64,000 nucleotides of DNA, taken from the NCBI GenBank assembly GCA_900541745.1, contig UQLA01000008.1:1-64000 (forward strand), given 5' to 3'. Positions 24,928 through 33,855 of the stretch are shown piece by piece. Position 1 is the first letter of the stretch; every line of letters begins with the position of its first letter. The notes beneath the pieces are model-generated. The model was given only the letters and a program-made list of their open reading frames with translations. It ran no database searches and was not told the DNA's origin. The position numbers were made by a program, and so were the translations under genes. Origin of the DNA: an uncultured Collinsella sp. (GTDB lineage Bacteria; Actinomycetota; Coriobacteriia; Coriobacteriales; Coriobacteriaceae).

Positions 24928-26679
24928 ATGGAAACGATCATCAACGTCGACGATGTCTCGTTCTCCTATGGCACGCAGACCGAGCAGGCGCTTAAGCATA
25001 TCTCGCTCGGCGTGAACAGGGGAGATTTTATCGGCATTATCGGGCCTTCGGGCGCCGGCAAGTCCACACTTGCCGCCTGCCTGTCGGGAGCCGTACCCCA
25101 CCATTACACCGGCACGTTCTTTGGCTCCGTCACCGTCGACGGCAACGACACCTGTGAAGTTTCGCTCACCGATGTGTCGCAGATTGTCGGCAGCGTGTTG
25201 CAGGACATCGACACGCAAATGGTCGCCTCGGTCGTCGAGGACGAGATGCTTTTTGGCCTGGAGAACTTTGGCGTTCCCCACGACCAGATCGAGCAACGTG
25301 TGAGCGAGACGCTTAAGACCGTCGGTATCAGCGACCTGCGCGACCGCGAGATCGCCACACTTTCGGGCGGCCAAAAGCAAAAGGTTGCCATCGCCGCCAT
25401 CCTCGCTATGCGTCCGCGTGTGCTCGTGCTCGACGAACCCACCGCGGCGCTCGACCCCGCCAGCTCTACGCTGGTCTTCGAGACCCTGCGTGAGGCAAAC
25501 CGTGCACTCGGCATCACCATCGTCGTCGTTGAGCAAAAAGTCGCCCTGCTTTCGGAGTATTGCAACCGCGTGCTCGTGCTCAATCATGGCGAAATCGCGC
25601 TACAGGGCAAGCCGCACGAGGTCTTCGCGCACACCGATGAGCTCCGCGCCATCGGCGTCGATTGCCCGCGTGTCACGCGCATTTTCAACAGCCTCGAGGC
25701 CGATGGCCTGGCCAGCGGCACTCCCTGTTTGGATGTTGATGAGGCCGAGCGCCTGATTACGGGCATCGTCGACCCCGCACACGCAAGCAGCGACGTTCAG
25801 GCACCCGCCGGCTCACCGCACGCACCGTCGTTGCGCCCGCACGCCAAGGACGCCGAGCCCGTGCTCACCTTCAATCACGTTGAGTTTGCCTATCCCAATG
25901 GCGGCGCCGCCGTCCACGACCTCAACCTGACCCTCTATCCCGGCGAGCTCGTGGGTATCGTCGGCCAAAACGGCGCCGGCAAGACCACGCTCACCAAGCT
26001 GCTCACAGGCCTGCTTAAGCCCGCCTCGGGCAGTGTGCGCGTCACGGGACTGGATACCGCAACCGTCCCCACGAGCCGCATCGCACGCGAAGTCGCAACG
26101 CTTTTCCAGAACCCCGACCGCCAGATCTGCAAAAATACCGTGCTCGACGAGGTCGCCTTTGGCCTGGAGCTTGCCGGCATCGACCGTGCCGAGGCACTGC
26201 GTCGCGCCCAGCTCGTCATCGACCGTTTTGGCCTACCGGCCGACGAGGCGCCCTTCTCGCTCTCGCGCGGTCAGCGACAGATGGTGGCACTCGCCTCCGT
26301 CGTGGTCGTAGAGCCCAAAATCGTGGTGCTCGACGAGCCCACGAGCGGCCTGGACTACCGCGAGTGCATGACCGTCATGGAAACCGTTCGCACCTTGGCC
26401 GAGCGCGGCTGCGCTGTAATCATGGTCTGCCACGACATGGAAGTCGTCTCCGACTTTGCCGAGCGCATTGTAGTAATGGCCGACGGCCGCATCCTCGAGC
26501 GCGGCCGCACGCACGAGCTGTTCTCGAACATCGAGCTCATGCAGCGAGCCTACGTTGAGCCGCCCCAGGTCATAGAGCTTTCTCGTCGCCTGGCATCCTC
26601 CGTCTCTCCCGCCTTTGCACAGGTGAGCGAGGTCACCGATATCGTTCGCATTACCGAGGAGATGGTCCACCGTGGTTAA
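24928..26679 (+). CDS. ECF transporter ATPase, fused A-A' subunits
   Basis: A 583-residue protein made of two complete ABC ATPase domains in tandem, the EcfA and EcfA' subunits joined in one chain. First half: Walker A GPSGAGKST at residues 39-47, LSGGQKQKVA near 145, Walker B VLVLDEPTAALDP. Second half: Walker A GQNGAGKTT near residue 346, LSRGQRQMVALA, Walker B IVVLDEPTSGLD. A low-complexity linker (about residues 285-310) separates them. It overlaps the T-subunit gene by 8 bases. Powers uptake by the S and T components. Confidence 0.93.
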   Translation: METIINVDDVSFSYGTQTEQALKHISLGVNRGDFIGIIGPSGAGKSTLAACLSGAVPHHYTGTFFGSVTVDGNDTCEVSLTDVSQIVGSVLQDIDTQMVASVVEDEMLFGLENFGVPHDQIEQRVSETLKTVGISDLRDREIATLSGGQKQKVAIAAILAMRPRVLVLDEPTAALDPASSTLVFETLREANRALGITIVVVEQKVALLSEYCNRVLVLNHGEIALQGKPHEVFAHTDELRAIGVDCPRVTRIFNSLEADGLASGTPCLDVDEAERLITGIVDPAHASSDVQAPAGSPHAPSLRPHAKDAEPVLTFNHVEFAYPNGGAAVHDLNLTLYPGELVGIVGQNGAGKTTLTKLLTGLLKPASGSVRVTGLDTATVPTSRIAREVATLFQNPDRQICKNTVLDEVAFGLELAGIDRAEALRRAQLVIDRFGLPADEAPFSLSRGQRQMVALASVVVVEPKIVVLDEPTSGLDYRECMTVMETVRTLAERGCAVIMVCHDMEVVSDFAERIVVMADGRILERGRTHELFSNIELMQRAYVEPPQVIELSRRLASSVSPAFAQVSEVTDIVRITEEMVHRG

Positions 26680-27418
26680 CGTCATCGACTATATGCCGGG
26701 CGATACACTGCTGCACCGCTTGAACCCGGTCGTCAAACTGGGCCTTGCCGCCGCCATCATCATCGGCATTTTCCTGTCCGACACCTACGTGGCGCTGTTG
26801 GGCTTTTTGGCGCTCACCCTTGCACTGGGCGCCTACGCCGGCGTCGTCGACCGCCTGCTCTCGCTACTCAAGCTGCTGATTCCGCTCGCGCTTATCATGC
26901 TGGTGCTTCAACTGGCCTTTATGCGCGACGGCAACATGGTGTGGGGCTTTATCACCGACACGGGCCTCATTACCGGATCGAAGGCCTGCCTACGCCTGTT
27001 GGGCGTGGCGCTGCCACTCATCCTCATGCTTATGGTGACCAAGCTCAACGACCTCGCCAACGCTTGCGTCGAGGTGCTGCACGTGCCATATCGCTATGCC
27101 TTCACCTTTACCACGGCGCTGCGTTTTGTGCCGGTATTTGGCCAGGAAATGAACGCCATCATGGAGGCGCAGACTGCACGCGGCGTCGAATACGACACTA
27201 AGAATCCCGTCAAGAAACTCAAACTCATGCTGCCGCTGTGTGTGCCGCTGCTTATCTCGAGCGTGGGCAAGACCGATGCCACCGCGCTTGCCGCCGAGCA
27301 GCGCGGCTTCTATCTGCGTACGCGCGCCAGCTCGTACAAGCGCTACCCCATCAAGGGCCTAGACGTCGCCATACTCATCATCAGCATCGCCCTCATCGCC
27401 ACCGGCTTCCTGTTCTAG
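26672..27418 (+). CDS. ECF transporter transmembrane component EcfT
   Basis: A 248-residue membrane subunit that couples the ATPases to the S component. Helices lie near residues 20-60, 65-85, 100-120 and 230-248. The coupling motif region ARGVEYD (a variant of the usual A-R-G pair) lies near residue 167, and a second, AAEQRGFYLRTR, near 213. GTG at 26672 is the start and overlaps the stop of the ATPase gene, giving strict coupling. Last gene of the transporter operon. Confidence 0.9.
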   Translation: MVNVIDYMPGDTLLHRLNPVVKLGLAAAIIIGIFLSDTYVALLGFLALTLALGAYAGVVDRLLSLLKLLIPLALIMLVLQLAFMRDGNMVWGFITDTGLITGSKACLRLLGVALPLILMLMVTKLNDLANACVEVLHVPYRYAFTFTTALRFVPVFGQEMNAIMEAQTARGVEYDTKNPVKKLKLMLPLCVPLLISSVGKTDATALAAEQRGFYLRTRASSYKRYPIKGLDVAILIISIALIATGFLF

Positions 27419-27446
27419 CAATCGCTGGCAGCAACCGGCAAATGCA

Positions 27447-27483
27447 AAAGGCCTCGGCTCGCACCAAACGAGCCGAGGCCTTT
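27447..27483 (+). terminator. Terminator of the ECF operon
   Basis: A 15-bp perfect stem (27447-27461 with 27469-27483) with a seven-base loop and TTT at the 3' end, 28 bases after the EcfT stop. Confidence 0.85.
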
Positions 27484-27541
27484 ACTGTTTTCCCAGATAA
27501 TACCTACCAAAATAAGCCTATCTTTTTTGGCAGGTCGAGGG

Positions 27542-28288
27542 CTACAGGCGGTAGGGGACGCCGCTGCGAATGATGGACTCGCGTACCAGGACATCCATCG
27601 CATCGAGGGTGATCTCGGGCATCTCGCGATACTTCTGCAGCACCGAGAGCTCCGTGCATGCCAGGATGACGCGGTCGCAGCCGCTACGGGCGAACTCCCA
27701 CATCACGCGGTCAAACTTATCCATATCGGGCTCGCGCCCGGCCTTCACATCGTCGTAGATGAGCGACATCACGTCGGCCTGACGCTTTTCGCTGGGATAG
27801 ATGACCTCAACGCCCGCGGTCTCACATTCGCGCCCATAGACGTCTGCGCCCACGGTACCGTCGGTGCCCATGATGCCGATCTTGTGCACCGGCTCGGCCG
27901 GCATGCTCAGGTTTGGATCGAACTCGCACTCCCCCATCACCGCGCCGGCCAGAGCATAGCGCACCGACTCGCGCGGCATGTGGATAATCGGCACCTTGGT
28001 AAACGACTGAATCTGATCGTAGAAGTAGTGCGACGTGTTGCAGGGAATGGCAATGTGCGCGCAGCCCAGCGTCTCGAGCGCCTGAGCGCACTCCTTCATG
28101 GTCGCCAGCAGCTCGGCATGCTCACCGGTCTTGATGGCCAGCGTGCGGTCGGGCATGGTCGACTTGGAAAGCACCACCATGTCGATATGCTCCTGGTCGC
28201 ACGTAGCCGCCGTATGACGTACCACCTGGTCGTAGTAATACGACGTGGCCTCGGCGCCCATGCCGCCGATAACTCCCAGCTTTTCCAT
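27542..28288 (-). CDS. Aspartate/glutamate racemase family protein
   Basis: A 248-residue cofactor-independent racemase. The two catalytic Cys are in IAIPCNTSHYFYD near residue 85 and ILACTELSVL near residue 200; the N terminus is LGVIGGMGAEATSYYYDQVV as in aspartate racemases. The ATG at 28288 follows AAGGAGG, which rules out a 26-residue upstream extension. It is the second gene of a pair with an ATP-grasp ligase, which suggests it supplies D-aspartate. Confidence 0.88.
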   Translation of the reverse strand: MEKLGVIGGMGAEATSYYYDQVVRHTAATCDQEHIDMVVLSKSTMPDRTLAIKTGEHAELLATMKECAQALETLGCAHIAIPCNTSHYFYDQIQSFTKVPIIHMPRESVRYALAGAVMGECEFDPNLSMPAEPVHKIGIMGTDGTVGADVYGRECETAGVEVIYPSEKRQADVMSLIYDDVKAGREPDMDKFDRVMWEFARSGCDRVILACTELSVLQKYREMPEITLDAMDVLVRESIIRSGVPYRL

Positions 28289-28372
28289 CGCCGCCTCCTT
28301 GGTGACGCCCGCGCAATTGCGCGTATCATACCCGCACCCGCCCGATACATACCGGACGGGCGCCACACTCGT

Positions 28373-29629
28373 CTACTTGTAATACGTCTTGAACAGCTTA
28401 AAGTGGCGCAGCTTGGTGTGCCACATGCGCAACCAGCGGTTAAAGACAAAGTCTCCCTTCATAAACGAGGGATCGGCGCCCTTGCCCTCCTTGGCAAGAC
28501 GATGCACCTTCGCGCGCAGCTCGGGATCCTTGACGTACTTGTCGACGACGCCCATGGGAACGACCATCCACAGCGCCTCGTCCTGCGCCGTCACAAACTC
28601 CGGCTCAAACGGGCGGTTGAGCACATACTCGTCCACCACATACTTGGCAACGTTAAAGCCGCTGTTGGTTACGTAGTAGTTGCTGCGGCCCTGGCGGGTG
28701 TTGAAGTCAAAGAACTTAAACGAGCCATCGCGCTCGTCATACTTGACGTCAAAGTTGGAATAGCCCACAAAGTGAAGGTCCTCGAGCAGCTTGCGCACGC
28801 CACCCATAAGCTCATCGTTGGGCTCGGTGATGATGCAGGCGTGATTACCGACGCCATGGGGCTGATGCTCCTCGAGCAGCACGTGACCAAGGCACATCAT
28901 GCGAACCTTGCCGTTGCGGTCAGAATAGCTGGTGAGCACGCGCATGTACTCGTCGTTGCCGGGCACGCGATCCTGCAAAATCAGGTCATCGGTGTAGCCA
29001 CTGGCATAGGAATCGCGGATAACCTGCTCCAGCTCTGCGCGGTCGGCAATCTCATAAGCCTTCTTCTGACCCTCGAACTCATGCTGCCACCACATGATGC
29101 CGTCGGAAGGCTTCAAGATCATCGGGTAGGGGAAGTCAATCTGGTCGAGCACCTCGGCAGGCGCCTCTCCTTGCGTGTTGAGCATCTGCGCAGTAAAGGT
29201 AAACGTATGCGGATAGGGCACACCGTGCTTCTCGCACAGCTCGTAGAAGATCTCCTTCTTCTGGCACTGCTCAAGCATGCTATAGGGCGCGTAAGGCGCA
29301 ACGATGTTATCCGCCAGCTCGTTGGCATCCTTGGCCTGAGCCACCAGGGCAACATAGTTATCGCCGCAGCCCATCAGGACAATCGTCTTGTCGGCATGTG
29401 CCCGAGCGATACCGTTGACGGTCTTAAGCATCACCGGCATGGTATCGATATCCACGTTGGGCGTGTAATCGATAATTTGGCTGCGATACGCGGGGCCGGT
29501 CTGGTACTTGCCAAAGACCAGGCTCTTAACCTGATACTCCTCGTAGAAAGCGCGCGCCACCGAATACGCGTTGATGTCGCCGCCGAGCAGCACGGGGATA
29601 AACTCGCGCTCTATAAACTGCAATGCCAT
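28373..29629 (-). CDS. ATP-grasp ligase, D-aspartate ligase-like
   Basis: A 418-residue carboxylate-amine ligase of the ATP-grasp fold. It has the N-terminal Rossmann region VLLGGDINAYSVARAFYEEY, an ATP-binding lysine loop PYPMILKPSDG near residue 170, and the metal-binding FFDFNTRQGRSNYYVT near residue 310. Length and the neighbouring racemase match the aspartate racemase and D-aspartate ligase pair known from Enterococcus faecium, where the ligase loads D-Asp on the peptidoglycan stem. Substrate is inferred from context. Confidence 0.78.
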   Translation of the reverse strand: MALQFIEREFIPVLLGGDINAYSVARAFYEEYQVKSLVFGKYQTGPAYRSQIIDYTPNVDIDTMPVMLKTVNGIARAHADKTIVLMGCGDNYVALVAQAKDANELADNIVAPYAPYSMLEQCQKKEIFYELCEKHGVPYPHTFTFTAQMLNTQGEAPAEVLDQIDFPYPMILKPSDGIMWWQHEFEGQKKAYEIADRAELEQVIRDSYASGYTDDLILQDRVPGNDEYMRVLTSYSDRNGKVRMMCLGHVLLEEHQPHGVGNHACIITEPNDELMGGVRKLLEDLHFVGYSNFDVKYDERDGSFKFFDFNTRQGRSNYYVTNSGFNVAKYVVDEYVLNRPFEPEFVTAQDEALWMVVPMGVVDKYVKDPELRAKVHRLAKEGKGADPSFMKGDFVFNRWLRMWHTKLRHFKLFKTYYK

Positions 29630-29849
29630 GGAAACTTCCTATCTAGAACTGCCCACACGACGGGCGGTCTTTGTGCAACTGATTTATTCTAGCGTGCCGA
29701 GCCGCCGGCACCCAAAGCTCCACCGTATCTATGGCAATCGGCGTAATTATCCAGCACGAAGGCGGCGATCACCGGTGTACGACAACGGGCAATGAACCCA
29801 CCGTTGTTGTAGGATTCAACATGTTGCCCGCCCCGTCGAAAGGTACACT

Positions 29850-30482
29850 GTGCCCCAGGCTCATCCGATCAACAACCCCATCATTGACGCCGCAAAGCGC
29901 GAACTTGCGGATCGTGCCCAGACGGCAGCTCCCCTACGCACCGCAAACGATGCTTACAACGGGCCTGCCCGCATCGTCTCAATCAACACGTCGGAGCACA
30001 AAGGCACGCGTAAGTCACCCGTCGCCGACGGGCACGACACCGTCATCGAGCAGTTTGGCCTCGCCTCCGATGCGCACGCCGGGCATTGGCACCGTCAGGT
30101 CTCCTTTTTAGCTGCAGAGTCTATCCAGACGGCGCAGGCGCGCGGGCTCGATGTGCACGAGGGCGACTTTGGCGAGAACTTCACAACCCAGGGCATCAAC
30201 CTGCTCTCACTCCCCTTGGGCACGCAGCTCAAGATTGGCAACGAAGTACTCGTCGAAATCAGCCAGATCGGCAAAGTCTGCCACACCCGCTGTGCCATCT
30301 ACTATCTCGCCGGCGACTGTATCTTCCCCCACGAGGGCATTTTTGGCGTCGTGCTGCAGGGCGGAGAAGTCCATGTCGGTGACGACGTCCAGGTGGTCAG
30401 GCTCGGCGACGGCACCTGTTCCTTCACTCCCACCGAGGCACTCAAAGAGGTGGAGCGTGCTCGCCGCGAAGGAACCCTGTAG
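29850..30482 (+). CDS. MOSC domain protein
   Basis: A 210-residue protein whose C-terminal 160 residues form a MOSC domain, the C-terminal fold of molybdenum-cofactor sulfurases. Family markers are SFLAAESIQ, LDVHEGDFGENFTTQGINL and the conserved Cys in GKVCHTRCAIYYLAGDCIFP. MOSC proteins bind Moco or Fe-Mo-type ligands and handle sulfur. The GTG at 29850 with GAAAGG upstream is the probable start. No Moco biosynthesis genes are in this window. Confidence 0.85.
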   Translation: MPQAHPINNPIIDAAKRELADRAQTAAPLRTANDAYNGPARIVSINTSEHKGTRKSPVADGHDTVIEQFGLASDAHAGHWHRQVSFLAAESIQTAQARGLDVHEGDFGENFTTQGINLLSLPLGTQLKIGNEVLVEISQIGKVCHTRCAIYYLAGDCIFPHEGIFGVVLQGGEVHVGDDVQVVRLGDGTCSFTPTEALKEVERARREGTL

Positions 30483-30550
30483 TTGCAAAACCCCACGTTG
30501 AGGTAGCTTTTGCAGCCAAAAACCTTCACAAACAGGGTGCCGTAACGTTA

Positions 30551-30673
30551 AAGTTGAACTCTATGGTTTCTCAACAATTCACCATTCCCGCAGGTCAAGG
30601 CCAAAGCCTCAAGTTCAACTTGACCCTTTAGAACCTTTAAGGTTCAAGTAGAGGTCGAAAGCAGTAGTAGAAT
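30551..30673 (+). promoter_or_regulatory. Palindrome-rich promoter of the coiled-coil protein
   Basis: AAGTTGAACT (30551-30560) pairs with AGTTCAACTT (30612-30621), and the palindrome GAACCTTTAAGGTTC (30634-30648) lies just before a TAGAAT -10 candidate (30668-30673). These are likely regulator sites for the secreted cell-wall protein downstream. Confidence 0.4.
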
Positions 30674-30715
30674 ACACCTCGACCAATAACCTACGATTGA
30701 TTGCAGAGGGACTGG

Positions 30716-31849
30716 ATGCAGCATTCGAACCATCGCACCGCAGCGCTCATCGCGTCGAAGCCGGCTCGTATCATCACGAGCGCCGCGCTCGCCGTCGCGC
30801 TGACGGCCACGCCGATGCTCTCCCCCGTCGCGGCCTATGCCGCCTCGCAGGCAACGCAGGATCAGCTTTCCGCCGCCCAGAAAAAGATCGAGGACGCCAC
30901 GAGCGCCTACAACGACGCCCGAACCAAGCTCGAGGATCTGCAAAAGCAGATCGACTCCAATGAGGCGAACATCGATAAGATTGAGGCCGAGCTACCCGAG
31001 CAGCAGGCCAAGGCAAGCTCCGCCATGCGCGATCTGTATAAGTACCAGAAGGGCACCAGCCCCATCGTGAGTTTCCTGGTGAACACGCAGAGCTTGGGTG
31101 ACTTTATCACCACCTGCAAATACACCAACCAGATTACAAGCTCGAGCGTCGACGAGATCGAAGAGCTTAACAAGATGCAGACCGAGCTCGAGCAGAACAA
31201 AACCGAGCTCGAGCAGGCCAAGTCTCAGCTCGAGGGCGAGCAAAAGAATGCCGAGGATGCACTGGCGCAGGCTCAGCAGCTCCGCAGCGAGGCGCAGGCA
31301 AAGGCCGAGCAGGAAAATGCTGCCGAGCTGGCAAAGCTCGAGGCCGACAAGGCCGCTGCCGCCGAGAAGATCTCGGGCGAGGGTGTAAGCGGCAACAACT
31401 CCAACAGCCAGGCCAACAACGCCAACACCACCATCGACACCACGGTGAACAGCTCGAATAGCGGTAACTCCGATTACGACTCGTTCATTAACGAGTGGAC
31501 GAGCCGCATCGACAACTACCTCGCCGGTTCCCCCATGGCAGGCCAGGGCTATAACTTTGCCGTCGCCGCCTGGAATACCGGCGTCGATCCCCGTTGGTCC
31601 CCCGCCATCGCCTGCATCGAGAGCAGCAAGGGCCTCTATTGCGCCGGCTCCTATAACGCCTGGGGCTGGAGTGCCCGCGGCGGTGGTTGGCGTAGCTTTG
31701 GTAGCTGGAGCGAGGGCGTCTCCGCCCACGTTGCCTACCTGGGCGCCAACTATGGCTCCACGCTTACCCCGGCGGCCGCCAAGAAGTACTGCCCGCCCAC
31801 GTGGCAGGACTGGTACAACAAGGTCGCCAATCAAATGAACCGTATTTAA
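30716..31849 (+). CDS. Secreted coiled-coil protein with lysozyme-like C-terminal domain
   Basis: A 377-residue exported protein. Residues 1-45 are a signal peptide ending near AAYAAS. Residues 50-215 form a coiled coil of the PcsB/EnvC type, interrupted by LYKYQKGTSPIVSFLVNTQS near residue 110. A Ser/Asn linker follows. The last 120 residues (NFAVAAWNTGVDPRWSPAIACIESSKGLYC and WGWSARGGGW regions) look like a lysozyme-like or glucosaminidase-like fold with Glu in ACIESS as candidate catalytic acid. Probably acts in septal murein turnover; this role is inference. Confidence 0.75.
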   Translation: MQHSNHRTAALIASKPARIITSAALAVALTATPMLSPVAAYAASQATQDQLSAAQKKIEDATSAYNDARTKLEDLQKQIDSNEANIDKIEAELPEQQAKASSAMRDLYKYQKGTSPIVSFLVNTQSLGDFITTCKYTNQITSSSVDEIEELNKMQTELEQNKTELEQAKSQLEGEQKNAEDALAQAQQLRSEAQAKAEQENAAELAKLEADKAAAAEKISGEGVSGNNSNSQANNANTTIDTTVNSSNSGNSDYDSFINEWTSRIDNYLAGSPMAGQGYNFAVAAWNTGVDPRWSPAIACIESSKGLYCAGSYNAWGWSARGGGWRSFGSWSEGVSAHVAYLGANYGSTLTPAAAKKYCPPTWQDWYNKVANQMNRI

Positions 31850-31859
31850 GTGCAGCTGC

Positions 31860-31886
31860 AAAGGGGCCCCAAACGCGGCCCCTTTT
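31860..31886. terminator. Bidirectional terminator
   Basis: AAAGGGGCC (31860-31868) pairs with GGCCCCTTT (31877-31885) and is followed by T. It sits between the coiled-coil gene and the convergent kinase gene and can serve both. Confidence 0.8.
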
Positions 31887-31893
31887 CGATTAT

Positions 31894-33294
31894 CTAAGAG
31901 ACGACACCGGTCGCGTTGCCGATAACAACGACGACGCACATGACGGCAAACATAAACCCGAGCGCCTTGAACCATAGTTCGACAAAAGCACTCCCCCGAT
32001 ACCGATCGAGCGCGGGAAAACGACGTCGAAGTCTACGCCGGTCGAGCATTCCGAATGCAATGAGCAGCACCAGGCCATCGACCATAAAGAAATACTCAAG
32101 CGCCAAAAACCACGTTGGATAGTTTCGGTTTTCGCCCGTTGGTGTAAATACCGCAAAATGGCTGCCCATCAGCAGCAACAATGTTGTCGCATAGACGCAT
32201 CCATTCCATATGCGCCCCACGGGCTCGGGGATACGCGAGAGCAGACGCGCACATTTGGATGTCACGGGAGAGACGAACGAACGCCGGTTTGCAGAAGACG
32301 GAAACGTGAGGGCAACAGGCTGCTGTACCCGCTGCACCTGTGACACCGCGGCACAGGGCACACTGGCAGCAGAAAAGGTCACGGGCGACGGAGCAGGGAG
32401 ACATAGCCCATATGCCGCACGCGCAGCATGCCCCAGTGCCTTTGCACTCGCAAAGCGCTTGGCGGGATCGAGCGCCATCGCCATGCAAATCACATCCGCC
32501 AGCGGAACGGGAATGCCATGTGCCTCGCATTGCTCACGTATGTCCCGCCCCGGTTTGGGATCAGCCCCCGTCAGACAAAAGAACAGCAGCGCGCCAAGCG
32601 CGTAAATATCGCTACGGACGCTCGTCTGCCCAAACCCAAACTGCTCGGGCGGCGCATAGGAACGCGTGCCAAACTTGACGGTGTCGGCGTCGGCGCCATC
32701 ACGCCAAACGCGCGCGATTCCCAGGTCAATAATCACCAGCGACGAGAAGGTCATGCCGGCATCGGTCGCGTATCTCACGCCCGATACGATGATGTTCGAG
32801 GGTTTAAGGTCGCGGTGGATTACCGGCATCCCCGGCTCCCCCGCAGCTGCAAAACCAGCATGCAGCTCGCCCACCGCTTCACACAGAACGGGATACAGCC
32901 CGCGGGCATAATCGGGCGTCGTCCCCAAGCGTCCCACCAGGGCCTCGAGTGTCTCGCCTTCGACATACTCCATCACCACGTCAAGCTCGTCGCCCACACG
33001 GCGGCAATCGACGATTCGGGGCAAGTGCTCAAAACGACGACCGGCGCGCTGGGCCGCAAACAGGCGCTCATATGCTCCGCCAATCTGCACCGAAGCATCG
33101 ATGCGCTTGCGGACAAAGGGACCGAGAGACCCGCCGCCAGAGCCCTCAAAATAGACGAGTTCGGTCGTCTCGACATCCGAGCACTTGAGCACGCGCTCCA
33201 CACGATAGCTGTCATCGCGGTCGAGCGACGCCAAATGCTCGACAAGTGAAGCAGTCAGCTCGTCATCGGAATATGTTGGGCTCTGAGTATCCAT
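31894..33294 (-). CDS. Membrane serine/threonine protein kinase
   Basis: A 466-residue Hanks-type kinase. Kinase motifs are VRKRID (ATP lysine), VMEYVEGETLEALV, the catalytic loop HRDLKPSNIIVS, IDLGIAR in place of DFG, and FGTRSYAPPEQFG with DIYALGALLF. Two or three membrane helices lie near residues 370-460. Unlike PknB there are no PASTA repeats, so it does not sense peptidoglycan that way. The ATG at 33294 is tentative; one four codons upstream is also possible. It follows a small HTH-like gene on the same strand, a pairing that suggests joint function. Confidence 0.85.
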   Translation of the reverse strand: MDTQSPTYSDDELTASLVEHLASLDRDDSYRVERVLKCSDVETTELVYFEGSGGGSLGPFVRKRIDASVQIGGAYERLFAAQRAGRRFEHLPRIVDCRRVGDELDVVMEYVEGETLEALVGRLGTTPDYARGLYPVLCEAVGELHAGFAAAGEPGMPVIHRDLKPSNIIVSGVRYATDAGMTFSSLVIIDLGIARVWRDGADADTVKFGTRSYAPPEQFGFGQTSVRSDIYALGALLFFCLTGADPKPGRDIREQCEAHGIPVPLADVICMAMALDPAKRFASAKALGHAARAAYGLCLPAPSPVTFSAASVPCAAVSQVQRVQQPVALTFPSSANRRSFVSPVTSKCARLLSRIPEPVGRIWNGCVYATTLLLLMGSHFAVFTPTGENRNYPTWFLALEYFFMVDGLVLLIAFGMLDRRRLRRRFPALDRYRGSAFVELWFKALGFMFAVMCVVVVIGNATGVVS

Positions 33295-33312
33295 GGTGCC
33301 CATCATAACGCA

Positions 33313-33342
33313 GGGTGCGGACACCCCATGGTGTCCGCACCC
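33313..33342 (-). terminator. Perfect 13-bp hairpin between HTH and kinase genes
   Basis: GGGTGCGGACACC pairs with GGTGTCCGCACCC around the loop CCAT. It lies after the stop of the HTH-like gene and just before the kinase start. There is no T tract, so it could be a terminator, an operator or a translation-tuning hairpin. Confidence 0.5.
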
Positions 33343-33393
33343 CGATCGTTTGCATGGCTGCTCTGGTGACACCGCCGGCTCAGCCATCGACCA

Positions 33394-33816
33394 CTAACTC
33401 ACCGTTTCCTCGCCAAAGCGATATAGCTCTTCATTGACCTTTTGGAGGCTACAGCCACGGTCGATGCAAAAGATAATGATTGCATCGCGACGGTCCTTAC
33501 AGTTGAGGACGCTCACTCCGGCAGCCGTCAGAGCGCGGTTGGTCTCCTTCATCGACAGCGCCATTGCAAAGGCAATCTGCAGCACCTTATTGCGACTCGG
33601 ATGCCGCGCACCGGTAAAAATCTGATAGCCAAAGGTCTCGTTGAGGTCGGCCATACGCACCACACGCGAGCGCTCGAGCCCCTTCTCTTGCAGCAACTGC
33701 TTTAAGTAATCCGAAAGCGACGGCGCGGCAAAGTCGTGCTCTTTGATATAGTCATCGATGTTTGGCGCGTCGAGGAGTTCATTGAGTAACTCGTCCGTCA
33801 GCTTTTTATTGGGCAT
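33394..33816 (-). CDS. Small helix-turn-helix-like protein next to the kinase
   Basis: A 140-residue helical protein. Residues 40-90 (SDYLKQLLQEKGLERSRVVR and YQIFTGARHPSRNKVLQIA) read like an XRE-type helix-turn-helix, and the rest is helical with CKDRRDAIIIFCIDRG. No sensor domain is visible. It lies 99 bases upstream of the kinase gene and may regulate it or be its substrate. Specific function unknown. Confidence 0.6.
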   Translation of the reverse strand: MPNKKLTDELLNELLDAPNIDDYIKEHDFAAPSLSDYLKQLLQEKGLERSRVVRMADLNETFGYQIFTGARHPSRNKVLQIAFAMALSMKETNRALTAAGVSVLNCKDRRDAIIIFCIDRGCSLQKVNEELYRFGEETVS

Positions 33817-33855
33817 ACGACCTCACCTCCCATACGGCGCAACGGTAGCGACATG

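Noticed and set aside
27527..29692. 721-codon open frame on the plus strand opposite the racemase and ligase genes
   Set aside because: It spans two real genes and the gap between them on the other strand and gives a His/Leu/Val-rich non-globular translation, so it is not a gene.
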